Below are positions 21,201-28,416 of a stretch of 64,000 bases of DNA, piece by piece; position 1 is the first letter of the stretch; every line of letters starts with the position of its first letter. The DNA is from an uncultured Psychroserpens sp. (lineage in GTDB: Bacteria > Bacteroidota > Bacteroidia > Flavobacteriales > Flavobacteriaceae): NCBI GenBank assembly GCA_947489585.1, contig CANLEE010000005.1:186001-250000 (forward strand), read 5' to 3'. Below the pieces are notes generated by a model. That model did no database searches. It was not told where the DNA came from and was given only the letters and a program-made list of their open reading frames with translations. The position numbers and the translations under genes were made by a program.

Positions 21201-24200
21201 AGGTGTTAAAAGAACTGAATTTGGTGATTCTAACTACCAAACCTATGAACAAGATCGTATTAACAACACATTCACTGTAGCTTCTCAACCAGATCACAAA
21301 TTAAAAACAGAGTATCGATACAATTCTTTAAATCAATTAGTGTGGCAAAAAACACCAGATGGAGGCGTTACTAAATTTGCTTATGATGTTTTAGGTAGAA
21401 TTATAGCCTCTCAAAATGATAAGCAAGATGGTAATATTGGAGAGTTAGATGATAACGGGTTAATGCAATATAGTTATACAAGATATGATGGTCTAGGAAG
21501 AATAATTGAAGCAGGTGAGTTAGAATTTGAAATCTATTCTAGCGCATATGAGAATTATTTTATTAATAACAATGGCGAATTGATTAAGAGTGGCATTAGA
21601 GAAAATGACTTTGACGATTTATACGACTCCGTTTTAAAAAGACAAATAACCAGAACTTTTTATGATGACCCTGTATTGGTTCATGATGAATCAGGAACGA
21701 ATAATGATGTATTTTCTAATGAACTGTTTACAGACTTTCAAAATGAATATTTTGAATTTAATAGTCTAAATAGAGTAACTGGAGTATTATACTATGATGC
21801 TATATATCCAGAAACTTATGTAGGCGAATTTCCAGTTGGATATAATTCAAAATTTGATAATGGTCTATTTTATAATTACGATATTCATGGTAATGTCAAG
21901 GAATTTGTAACATATATTACTGAACTTGAAATAGATAATTGTGTTGAGACTGCAGGTATATTAGATTGTGAAACACATATAAAAAGGGTGGTCTATGATT
22001 ATGATTTAATTAGCAGTAATGTAAATCAAGTTACATTTCAGAAAGATAAACCAGATCAATTTATACATGCTTATGAATATGATGCAGATAACCGGATAAC
22101 TAATGTAATGACCTCAAGTGATGGATATTTTTGGGAAAATGATGCCAACTATAGATATTACCCTCACGGGCCTCTGGCTAGAGTTGAACTTGGTGATAAA
22201 AAAGTTCAAGGTTTAGATTTTGTTTATACACTTCAAGGTTGGTTGAAATCTGTTAATGGAGAGAGCTTAGCTTCTAGTAGCAATGATGTTGGAAATGATG
22301 GTACTGGAACTCACAGTAACTTTGGAAGGGATGCTTATGGCTATGCTTTGCATTACTTTGATGGGGATTATCAATCTATTGCAAGTAACAATAATACCTT
22401 TTTAAAGCTTACTGAAAATAACCTTATTAATTCTAATGATAGAAACCTATATAACGGTAATATAAAAACAATGATTACTGCCCTTAGAGATAATAATGAG
22501 GGGATTCTTAGCTCGCAAGCCAATCAATATAGTTACGATCAATTAAATAGAATTAAATCCATGACGTCTCAAGCAGTCATAGATCAACCTAACGTGACGC
22601 TTTCAACTAGCCAAAGTTACCAATCGACTTATAGTTATGATAGAAACGGAAACCTCCAGACTTTAACAAGAGATGTTCCTGAAAGTAATGGGTTAGTAAA
22701 TATGGACGATTTTATTTACAACTATAAAACAGATACCAATCAATTGCTTACTGTCGAAGATAATGCTCAAACAAATGCTTATGATGATATTGAAGACCAA
22801 TTAGACCAACTTGGTCAGCCAGAATTTGTACAATCTGATGAAGACACGCATAATTATGTATACGATAAAATAGGGCAGCTTATTGAAGATAAGACTGAAA
22901 ACATAAAAGTATCATGGCGAGTTGATGGTAAAGTTGATCAAATAGAAAAAGACCTAGGAGAGAGTACTCAAATCACAAAATTCACATACGATGGTCTAGG
23001 AAATAGATTGGGGAAATCTACAGCGACACAAACCAATAATGTGATGTCTCCATATAACAAGACTATATATTCAAGAGATGCACAAGGTAATGTATTAGGA
23101 GTTTATGAAGACATTGGAGAGTTTGATGCAACTAACATTATAGTTCTAGATGAAGACATTGTATTAGAAAATGGTTTAATAACTGATGACCAAGGTACTA
23201 TAACAGCTCAAAACACTATTAATGTTGCAGGTGGTTCATTTATTTATACTGTTGATGAGCCTAATGGAGAGTTAGACCTTGTAGCTGGTACTAGTATCAC
23301 ATTAAAACCTGGTTTTACAGCAAAATCTGGAAGCGAGTTTACAGCGGTAATTGGTAGCGGTCCACAAACCAACATCAGTTCTTTCAAATTAAAAGAGCAT
23401 CATATTTATGGAAGTTCAAGATTAGGATTACAAGAAAATGATATTGCCTTATTATCTAGTTTGACACCACCACTAGAAGTTGATGATCATATATTCATGA
23501 ACCTGATTGGAGATAGGCGCTATGAACTAAGTAATCATTTAGGAAATGTGCTTAGTGTTATCACAGATCGAAAATTAGCAAGTACTGAAGATGTTAATGG
23601 AACATTAACACTAACAGAGTTTTTGCCTGATGTAGTCGCATATAATGATTACTATCCTTTTGGAATGCTAACACCTAATCGCCATGGAGCAAGTGATGAC
23701 TACCGTTATGGCTTCCAAGGTCAAGAGAAAGATGACGAAATTAAGGGCGAAGGGAATTCTATTAATTTTAAATTTAGAATGCATGATCCTAGGGTGGGTA
23801 GATTTTTGTCACTCGACCCATTAGCTCCACAATATCCTCATAATTCACCTTATGTCTTTGCTGAGAATAGAGTTATTGATGGTATTGAATTGGAGGGCTT
23901 AGAATATTTAGATTCTGATGAAAGTAGGATAAGAATTGGTTGGGGGGTGACTAGATTGAATCTTAAAAACGTTAGTGGCCCTACTGCTGCAAAGTTTGAT
24001 TATAAGTCAGTTAGGACAGGTAGTTTTGTCGATTATGGGTATATAGATGTTAGATACCCTTCTAGACCTAGTGCTTTTGAAAGCCAGAAATATAATGAAG
24101 CCCTTTCTGGTGCCAAACCATATACTTTTTATTCAGGCAAGTATAATAAAGATGGTAGTAAGCACAAAACTAGTGCATCTAGTCAAAAAAACTGGCATAG

Positions 24201-24714
24201 CGTCGGCGGAGGGTTTAAATCTCCAAAAGGATTAGTAAAAATCAATGCAGTTGTTGGAGCTGTAGAAGCTCTCGGGTGGGGACTAATGTGGTTCCAAGGA
24301 GAGCAAATTAAAGAAGATCAAAAACTTGTTAAATTACATGAAAGCATTTACTTCGAATATGTTGTTCCAGCTATGACTGAAGCACTTAATAGAGGAAATG
24401 AGTATATTCCAAATAATGACAAGTATAGAAATGATTTTTCACTATCTTTAATTGCCAATGCAATTCTATATGGTTCCAAAAGTGAAGGTTATGAAGATTT
24501 GTATGATATAGGGATAAGGATTTATAATGATTTGGCAAAAAAAACAAAAACTCAATACCAAGTAAGGATTCAAGATGAAAAACCTACAGCAACAGAATCT
24601 GAAAAATGGGACTTTGATGTTTTTGAACGATGGAAAAAAAGTCGTTTACAAGATATTAATCAAGTAATAGAAGATATAATAGGTATTGATAAAGATGATA
24701 AAAAAGCTCCTTAA
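15208..24714 (+). CDS. Rhs/YD-repeat protein with variable C-terminal tip
   Basis: A 3168-aa secreted protein. I chose the ATG at 15208 over an in-frame TTG 6 nt earlier. Residues 1-38 contain a signal peptide (CIVIILVCFSQNAYTQ). The first 1900 or so residues are a Bacteroidota-specific N-terminal region. From about 1980 YD repeats are clear (YYDQAGNLTQTVPPEG, EYRYNSLNQLVWQKTPDGG, FAYDVLGRIIASQ, YDGLGRIIEAG). A 'SITLKPGFTAKSGSEFTA' motif lies near 2690-2710. The Rhs core sits near 2840-2890 (DYYPFGMLTPNR, YGFQGQEKDDE, MHDPRVGRFLSLDPL, NSPYVFAENRVIDGIELEG). In Rhs families the shell ends here and is cut proteolytically. The last 268 or so residues are an unrelated tip. The overlapping downstream lipoprotein gene fits an immunity role. 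Confidence 0.85.
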   Translation: MKTLKSNNLSIKAFMTNCLSCIVIILVCFSQNAYTQTDTLDATEINDAYTNSTLIPALTDSELNASNTFSTQSAFSYVQLSIDNDASPFTWYKSKVTISVSPLSSDGVTFDTPYDIILEVEYNPNGNTGNTDDQAIHIMQDIRGLEISITAIETTYPDTSNTTNLVPDNLDLTIGFKANRTYQLDTDTVPSFPISFNTNNSGETIVISLENLNISGAESYDIEWTWIDNYDDVLDEYLDTEEAIMTVDMFEKNSTRISTTNKTYEIPNIYNRGFVIARIRAVGRFVDFPEHYNYGPWSTTSASTVNEWKHLAINQSHESLKNWQFQASYAEEGKKKEVVSYFDGTLRNRQTVTKINSDENAIVGEVYYDNQGRPAIEALPAPVSKNETNELKYYNNFNLSSATFNGITNPVYSHLDFDWDSQSNSLGVCDININAMFDSNGASQYYSPSNDNASVFRDFIPDSEGFPFSQIEYTPDNTGRIKRKSGVGITHKLGSGHEMKYFYAKPFQQELDRLFGSNVGFDSHYKKNAVIDPNGQVSVSYIDPQGRTIATALVSDKPSDGQTTLLDGLDDEDDTTTVLDENENPILAHDITTQDLFYPNNNVLYNTGDLDGLNIDNALRFNAFKTVLAPKNHTFNYDLTINGVFNNACFPSPGAGYPFIFDLRLNTTNECGDSIIPSALADPLNPQLGINETIGTYSVSTVNITSPIYPHEVIINEQEEEETITEETIAYDNYVTLVTTPPGTPVNRTFSLTPPIGDMGISKLLKVNEEALEAFANDYIIKAQQADPSCILDASDFDPSAEILDCFFTCEECVDSIVTVPSGSTDTPEQIYIDTQMLDYEGILDPLDEDYDFIVDALEERFAREYQLLVEACNARCNGNGISTSSEGATNSISCNVLTQTLINDMKMVGQYGFYLNTQDSEDPLPQVPEETSIFSDTNQLTSAYIIALYNTYPITDDPYVDVFSWRTPFNLNYPDAPKHYYDIAGNIVEILIPIDENNESEYELIDGITLIEDPLNPGYALIEPQMLLHFDLEDSDKDFKAFWEDSWASSLVAFHPEYGYLEFSNQLCQMTKSINIEIDTDEDGQPDTTTGYVNPDGYQEYLEGLNFSDADAEGYLTIATLTNIVDDDPLFNDLSTDLGFSSVDFHNDVAIEAINDYEGSGKTMLFVNYLVVQCNSISNCDAITMTDNDIASLDPADQTSLWDTYRSNYLSFRDRIKSALANTYAINEGFYNRCIGEDNANPGSPILNLNTHYSFPSINGSQSGDDVCGTNESIYFEKVKRIISEDYNYDSSQSIEEIGEDLEQQTDYTHYVESGQCPMARDFEFFLKGIVDDTNFGTTDFGDFGDFSGIYLSMDLFEDLGGLPTYADTGNDGDLDIVNQNTGINFSGDPGTNSDTWEISIAVTDPITTPTMSNNPIEFVLPVNSGYSWSDYNNTWVIREINEFVFTDTSTGTPLKFNFEFAATISAPGNTDIIDEIIISGTTIARIGDCYLTGDNPGDGEELDGGTSSVSLCDDLDKLGFVTLIPQAGFFVDSDRVLMSDDLVGFVNSIVEDQDYDDNLVVTNGYRQTSGSGVNFRSRQLSTPLTIVQTTNDILINNTNSPASQIFHIQREDYQNSVRLISDAFTNNTSSATSSLDIIYFLITADKIADIDADRAAYENLLASGKTNKIFFILMEGENTIRRISPNADTSITPYEYVDLIMGTTTPIEYNPSIGILNSDYIKFTESELLDPNNPLEDFLTQTFPELQDDNGKPCIPCISQTIAPQSSYEMFSIYEQAMQLIPNYDIPSYYDVDFFGDRNYHYITEGYIEYLETFAGTLANVDVDAVYFLTIAEFGATGLNYGYNHDGNGYLPVIQEYYNYSWIVAESRFLNPDDFDFELNGSPHPYLTWSEFVIDYLFDHNEICPPKLMIPTIDIEVIDETSDCEEFAISIAEAYGADNYAAYIERIKRRFKIAYTAAALESVDESFNLTYADKEYQYTLYYYDQAGNLTQTVPPEGVKRTEFGDSNYQTYEQDRINNTFTVASQPDHKLKTEYRYNSLNQLVWQKTPDGGVTKFAYDVLGRIIASQNDKQDGNIGELDDNGLMQYSYTRYDGLGRIIEAGELEFEIYSSAYENYFINNNGELIKSGIRENDFDDLYDSVLKRQITRTFYDDPVLVHDESGTNNDVFSNELFTDFQNEYFEFNSLNRVTGVLYYDAIYPETYVGEFPVGYNSKFDNGLFYNYDIHGNVKEFVTYITELEIDNCVETAGILDCETHIKRVVYDYDLISSNVNQVTFQKDKPDQFIHAYEYDADNRITNVMTSSDGYFWENDANYRYYPHGPLARVELGDKKVQGLDFVYTLQGWLKSVNGESLASSSNDVGNDGTGTHSNFGRDAYGYALHYFDGDYQSIASNNNTFLKLTENNLINSNDRNLYNGNIKTMITALRDNNEGILSSQANQYSYDQLNRIKSMTSQAVIDQPNVTLSTSQSYQSTYSYDRNGNLQTLTRDVPESNGLVNMDDFIYNYKTDTNQLLTVEDNAQTNAYDDIEDQLDQLGQPEFVQSDEDTHNYVYDKIGQLIEDKTENIKVSWRVDGKVDQIEKDLGESTQITKFTYDGLGNRLGKSTATQTNNVMSPYNKTIYSRDAQGNVLGVYEDIGEFDATNIIVLDEDIVLENGLITDDQGTITAQNTINVAGGSFIYTVDEPNGELDLVAGTSITLKPGFTAKSGSEFTAVIGSGPQTNISSFKLKEHHIYGSSRLGLQENDIALLSSLTPPLEVDDHIFMNLIGDRRYELSNHLGNVLSVITDRKLASTEDVNGTLTLTEFLPDVVAYNDYYPFGMLTPNRHGASDDYRYGFQGQEKDDEIKGEGNSINFKFRMHDPRVGRFLSLDPLAPQYPHNSPYVFAENRVIDGIELEGLEYLDSDESRIRIGWGVTRLNLKNVSGPTAAKFDYKSVRTGSFVDYGYIDVRYPSRPSAFESQKYNEALSGAKPYTFYSGKYNKDGSKHKTSASSQKNWHSVGGGFKSPKGLVKINAVVGAVEALGWGLMWFQGEQIKEDQKLVKLHESIYFEYVVPAMTEALNRGNEYIPNNDKYRNDFSLSLIANAILYGSKSEGYEDLYDIGIRIYNDLAKKTKTQYQVRIQDEKPTATESEKWDFDVFERWKKSRLQDINQVIEDIIGIDKDDKKAP
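23911..24714 (+). other. Candidate toxin tip of the Rhs protein
   Basis: This is the region after the conserved Rhs core motif (ending IDGIELEGLEY). I recognise no known effector family. Visible features are a hydrophobic stretch (VKINAVVGAVEALGWGLMWF) that could cross or insert into a membrane, then a helical region (LHESIYFEYVVPAMTEALNRG, NDFSLSLIANAILYG) and a basic/acidic C-terminus. Position is the main evidence: in polymorphic toxins the domain after the core is the effector. Confidence 0.5.
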
Positions 24715-25171
24715 TGGTAGAATATGTGAAAACTATTTAAATATAAGTTTTATAAAGAATACTCTTTTTTGTTTAATTTTTGTTCTTTTTATTTCATGCA
24801 TAAAAAACCCTACACTTAATGAAAAGATAACTGGAACATGGATGATTGAAGAATTAGAATATAAAAATCTAAATTATAAAGATTCTCTTAATTATAATAT
24901 GCTTTTTTTTAAAAACAGTAGAAAAGTTAAAATACCAGAAATTTCAATTTATAGACAAGAATCATCTTTTTGGAATATAGAAAAAAATAATGGCATGCCT
25001 TATTTAGTAATTAACTCATTTAATGAGATTTTTGATGGAAAATATGAAATCGAGTTTATTAAAGATGATCAAAGAAAGATGCTAGGTGCAAAACTAAAAT
25101 CACAAAATGTGAATATATTAGCTTATAAATTTGGACAAAATTATTTAGAGGATGGTCTTTATTGGCAGTAA
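24695..25171 (+). CDS. Small lipoprotein, candidate immunity protein
   Basis: A 158-aa lipoprotein. I prefer the ATG at 24695 to a TTG 9 nt upstream. Both lie inside the end of the Rhs gene, giving a 20-nt overlap. A 22-residue polar leader precedes a lipoprotein signal (NTLFCLIFVLFISC). The mature part opens with a lipocalin-like phrase, 'EKITGTWMIEELEY', and is beta-rich. The stretch looks even more A/T-rich than its neighbours, as is common for recently acquired toxin-immunity ends. Overlap with the toxin tip is the classic position of an immunity gene. A lipoprotein location would place protection in the periplasm or outer membrane. No known immunity family is recognised. Confidence 0.55.
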   Translation: MIKKLLNGRICENYLNISFIKNTLFCLIFVLFISCIKNPTLNEKITGTWMIEELEYKNLNYKDSLNYNMLFFKNSRKVKIPEISIYRQESSFWNIEKNNGMPYLVINSFNEIFDGKYEIEFIKDDQRKMLGAKLKSQNVNILAYKFGQNYLEDGLYWQ

Positions 25172-25280
25172 TATTTCTTAAGTAATTATCCCCACGCTGA
25201 CGTTAGCCTAAGGAAAATTTTTCCCTGAAATGTAAAAGCTTTTTTTCTAAAAATCATATTCCAAAAAATCTCATAGCTTT

Positions 25281-25312
25281 GTTCTAAACCATTTTAACTT
25301 TCGGTTTAGAAC
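25281..25312. repeat. 10-bp inverted repeat just upstream of integrase
   Basis: GTTCTAAACC (25281-25290) and GGTTTAGAAC (25303-25312) are a perfect dyad with a 12-nt spacer. The dyad ends 6 nt before the integrase ATG. It may be an operator for autoregulation or a recombinase core-type site. The rest of the 25172-25318 gap shows only the near-palindrome GCTGACGTTAGC and the palindrome GGAAAAATTTTTCC-like run near 25210-25225. Confidence 0.6.
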
Positions 25313-25318
25313 CAAACT

Positions 25319-26353
25319 ATGAAACAACCGCAACTCCTACTCCCACTCTTTAAACAATTTATTCGAGATAGTGAAACAGGCAAGCGCCTCAAGAAAAATG
25401 GCGAAAAAATCACCAAAGGCTCCATAAATAATTATCGCTATACCTATAAAAACCTTGAGCAATTCACCGAAACTACAGGCTTTGAATTGCGTATTTGCGA
25501 TGCTAATAAACTCAATAAACGTGAGCGATTATCAGAAAAAAATTACTGGAAAAAATTCTATAAAAAATATACAGAACACCTCTATAAAAAAGGCTGCTAT
25601 GATAATTATGTAGGTGCCAATATCAAACATTTAAGGACGTTTTTCAATTACCTCAAACGTGATAAAGACATCAATACAGGAGATTATCAATTGCTCTTTT
25701 ATGTACGTAAAGAAGCCGTTGATATTTTAGTATTATCACCTGAACAACTCAAATTTTTAATTCATGATATGGAATTTCACAATAGTTTGTCTCCAGCCAT
25801 GAAACGTATAAAAGATGTATTTGTATTTGGCTGCACTACAGGATTGAGATATTCCGATATTTTTCAGCTTACTAACAAAAACTTTGAAAAGCAAAATAAT
25901 GAATGGTATTTAAAACTAAAATCTCAAAAAACAAAAACCTATAGTTTTATTAAATTACCAAATTATGCGGTCGAGATTTATAAAACCTATCAATCCACAT
26001 CAAATAAAGCTAAGGTCTTCAAACAAGTGACCTTATTTATTTTTAACAGAAGCTTAAAACAAATTGGTGAACAAGCTGGTTTTATCGATCCTATAGAAAT
26101 GTCTAGAGAGCGCCAAGGAAAAACCAAACAAATTCATGGTAAGCAATTACGCTTTTGTGATAAAATGAGCTCGCACATGATGCGTAGAACTGCAATCACA
26201 ACCTTACTTATCTTAGGCATGCCAGAGCATCTTGTTAGAAAAATAAGTGGTCATAGTCATAGCAGTAGCTCTTTTAACCGCTATGTACATTATGCACAAG
26301 TATACGTCGATAAAGAAATTGACAAAGTCCATCAAAAATTAGAACATTATTAA
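25319..26353 (+). CDS. Tyrosine recombinase (phage integrase family)
   Basis: A 344-aa site-specific recombinase of the type common in Bacteroidota. An N-terminal SAM-like core-binding domain covers residues about 5-125. The catalytic domain then shows TTGLRYSD (catalytic Arg), an 'LKSQKTKTYSFIKL' strand (catalytic Lys region), HMMRRT (His-x-x-Arg), GHSH and RYVHY (Tyr nucleophile). All catalytic residues are present, so it is probably active. It stands between the Rhs/immunity pair and tRNA-Leu, 52 nt from the 3' end of the tRNA. This is the usual place of an island integrase. No duplicated tRNA end is visible elsewhere in the window, so the far boundary would lie left of position 1, or the enzyme may be an orphan. 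Confidence 0.9.
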   Translation: MKQPQLLLPLFKQFIRDSETGKRLKKNGEKITKGSINNYRYTYKNLEQFTETTGFELRICDANKLNKRERLSEKNYWKKFYKKYTEHLYKKGCYDNYVGANIKHLRTFFNYLKRDKDINTGDYQLLFYVRKEAVDILVLSPEQLKFLIHDMEFHNSLSPAMKRIKDVFVFGCTTGLRYSDIFQLTNKNFEKQNNEWYLKLKSQKTKTYSFIKLPNYAVEIYKTYQSTSNKAKVFKQVTLFIFNRSLKQIGEQAGFIDPIEMSRERQGKTKQIHGKQLRFCDKMSSHMMRRTAITTLLILGMPEHLVRKISGHSHSSSSFNRYVHYAQVYVDKEIDKVHQKLEHY

Positions 26354-26370
26354 GGAGAATGAGAGATTAA

Positions 26371-26400
26371 AAAAAGCCGAAATTTTCATTTCGACTTTTT
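26371..26400 (-). terminator. Intrinsic terminator of tRNA-Leu
   Basis: AAAAAGCCGAAAT/ATTTCGACTTTTT forms a 13-bp stem with a 4-nt loop. The one mismatch on the plus strand becomes a G-U pair on the minus strand. It therefore best serves the minus-strand tRNA, and may also stop the convergent integrase transcript. Confidence 0.75.
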
Positions 26401-26405
26401 ATCTG

Positions 26406-26487
26406 TACTCAAGGTGGGAATCGAACCCACACGACCGAAGTCACTGGATTTTGAATCCAGCGCGTCTACCAATTCCGCCACTTGAGC
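26406..26487 (-). tRNA. tRNA-Leu (anticodon CAA)
   Basis: The minus strand folds as an 82-nt class II tRNA. It has acceptor GCTCAAG paired with CTTGAGT, D-loop GGCGGAATTGGTAGACGC, anticodon stem CTGGATT-CAA-AATCCAG, a short variable arm and T-arm GTGGG-TTCGATT-CCCAC. The discriminator is A and CCA is not encoded. The anticodon CAA reads UUG. Its 3' end faces the integrase. Confidence 0.95.
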
Positions 26488-26573
26488 AATTTCGGACTGC
26501 AAAACTATAAAATAATTTATTACAATCTATCAAAAATAGTAGGTTTTATGCTTTTTCAGTCCAAATAAATTCC

Positions 26574-26581
26574 TAAATTTG
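26574..26581 (+). promoter_or_regulatory. -7 promoter element (TAAATTTG) for prs
   Basis: TAAATTTG is a full match to TAnnTTTG. It lies 53 nt before the preferred prs start. A T-rich stretch (CTTTTTCAG) takes the -33 position without a clean TTG. The upstream part of the gap (26488-26573) holds nothing else I can identify. Confidence 0.55.
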
Positions 26582-26633
26582 CACCTCGTTAAAATAAAGC
26601 GTGTTAATAAAAAACACAAATAATTCATTACCA

Positions 26634-27575
26634 ATGCCAAACGGAGTAACTGAAGCAAAAATTTTTGCATGCGGACAAAGTAAAGAACTTGCTGAGAAAA
26701 TCGCAGCAACTTTTGGTGTGCCTTTAGGTAATGTTATTACATCAACCTATAGTGATGGAGAATTCCAACCATCTTATGAAGAATCTATAAGAGGTACACG
26801 AATTTTTATTATTGGCTCAACGAATCCTGGACCAGAAAATTTAATGGAAATGTTGTTAATGATTGACGCTGCAAAACGTGCATCGGCAAGACACATTACA
26901 GCAGTATTACCTTATTTTGGATGGGCAAGACAAGATCGTAAAGACAAACCTAGAGTACCTATCGCGGCAAAATTAGTAGCAAAAATGCTTGAAGCTGCTG
27001 GTGCAACTCGTATCATTACTATGGATTTACATGCAGATCAAATTCAAGGGTTCTTTGAAAAACCTGTTGATCATTTGTTTGCATCCACTATATTTTTACC
27101 ATATTTAAAATCATTAGCTCTAGATAAGTTAACTATTGCTTCGCCTGACATGGGTGGATCAAAAAGAGCATATGCCTATTCTAAAGCATTAGAAAGTGAT
27201 GTTGTAATTTGTTACAAACAACGTGCAAAAGCTAATGTGATTTCACATATGGAATTAATTGGTGACGTCACTGGAAAAAATGTGGTACTTGTAGATGATA
27301 TGGTTGATACCGCTGGAACGTTAACAAAAGCAGCCGATTTAATGATGGAAAAAGGAGCACTTAGTGTTAGAGCTATTTGCACACACCCTATATTATCTGG
27401 CGACGCATATAAAAAACTTGAAAACTCTAAACTAGAAGAATTAATTGTAACAGATTCTATTCCTCTAAAACAAAAAAGTGAAAAAATTAGAGTGTTAAGT
27501 TGTGCTGATTTATTTGCTGAAGTAATGCATAATGTACATTACAACAAGTCAATTAGTTCTAAATTTTTAATGTAA
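26634..27575 (+). CDS. prs: Ribose-phosphate pyrophosphokinase
   Basis: Makes PRPP from ribose 5-phosphate and ATP in the cytoplasm for purine, pyrimidine, His, Trp and NAD synthesis. The 313 residues from the ATG at 26634 match the family length. A GTG at 26601 would add 11 residues and start almost at the transcription start. Visible motifs are the flexible ATP-binding region (YFGWARQDRKDKPR), DLHADQIQGFF, the SPDMGGSKRA loop and the PRPP-binding loop VVLVDDMVDTAGTL. The gene is followed 25 nt later by rplY/ctc, a conserved pair in flavobacteria. Confidence 0.97.
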   Translation: MPNGVTEAKIFACGQSKELAEKIAATFGVPLGNVITSTYSDGEFQPSYEESIRGTRIFIIGSTNPGPENLMEMLLMIDAAKRASARHITAVLPYFGWARQDRKDKPRVPIAAKLVAKMLEAAGATRIITMDLHADQIQGFFEKPVDHLFASTIFLPYLKSLALDKLTIASPDMGGSKRAYAYSKALESDVVICYKQRAKANVISHMELIGDVTGKNVVLVDDMVDTAGTLTKAADLMMEKGALSVRAICTHPILSGDAYKKLENSKLEELIVTDSIPLKQKSEKIRVLSCADLFAEVMHNVHYNKSISSKFLM

Positions 27576-27600
27576 TTTAATATTAATATAAACACAAACA

Positions 27601-28263
27601 ATGAAATCAATTACAATCAATGGATCTCAAAGAGAAAGCGTGGGCAAGAAAGCAACAAAAGCCTTACGTAATGCTGGTCAGGTTCCTTGCGTATTATACG
27701 GAGGAGACCAAACTGTGCATTTCTCTGCACCAGAATTGGCTTTCTCAAAACTTGTATACACGCCAAATGCGCATACAGTTGTGATTGCCTTAGAAAATGG
27801 TGAAACTTACGATGCTGTCTTACAAGACATCCAGTTTCACCCAGTAACAGATAGAATCTTACACATAGATTTCTACCGTTTATTTGAAGACAAAGAAATT
27901 GCCATGGATATTCCTGTGCATATCATCGGAACATCTAAAGGTGTTTTAAATGGTGGTGTTCTTCGTAGAAATAGACGTAAATTAAGAGTTAAAGCATTAC
28001 CTAAAAATCTTCCAGATTTCTTAGAAGCTGATATTACACCTCTTAAAATCGGTAACAAATTATATGTTACAGCATTAGAAGGTGAAGGATACAAACTATT
28101 ACACACAGATAATACTGTAGTAGTACAAATCAAAACTGCTAGAACTGCTATTGTTGAGGATGAGGACGAAGATGAGGATGAACTAGGAGAAGGAGCAGAA
28201 GCAACTGCAACTACTGAAGGAGGAGCTCCTGCAGCAGATGCACCAGCTGAAACTCAAGAATAA
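27601..28263 (+). CDS. rplY: 50S ribosomal protein L25/general stress protein Ctc
   Basis: A 5S rRNA-binding ribosomal protein of the long (Ctc) type, 220 aa. Residues 1-95 form the L25 domain ([25 protein letters not shown] ... [19 protein letters not shown]). Residues about 100-185 are the TL5/Ctc C-terminal beta domain. The last 40 residues are a very acidic, then Ala/Pro-rich tail ([16 protein letters not shown]), typical of Bacteroidota. It is co-transcribed with prs and ends before a strong terminator. Confidence 0.97.
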   Translation: MKSITINGSQRESVGKKATKALRNAGQVPCVLYGGDQTVHFSAPELAFSKLVYTPNAHTVVIALENGETYDAVLQDIQFHPVTDRILHIDFYRLFEDKEIAMDIPVHIIGTSKGVLNGGVLRRNRRKLRVKALPKNLPDFLEADITPLKIGNKLYVTALEGEGYKLLHTDNTVVVQIKTARTAIVEDEDEDEDELGEGAEATATTEGGAPAADAPAETQE

Positions 28264-28291
28264 TAAACACATTATTTATTCTTTAAATATT

Positions 28292-28324
28292 AAAAGCATT
28301 CTATTTATTTAGAATGCTTTTTTA
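28292..28324 (+). terminator. Intrinsic terminator after rplY
   Basis: AAAAGCATTCTA pairs with TAGAATGCTTTT (12-bp stem, 6-nt loop) and is followed by a T run. Confidence 0.9.
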
Positions 28325-28416
28325 TTTTTACAAAAACACTATAGATTATCTGGAAATTTATATGCAACTTATTTAAATGGAATTCAGCATCTATTAATGT
28401 TGAACATATTGATCCT

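Noticed and set aside
26601..26633. GTG at 26601 as start of prs
   Set aside because: It would lie about 13 nt after the likely transcription start and make the protein longer than the usual 313 or so residues. ATG 26634 fits better.
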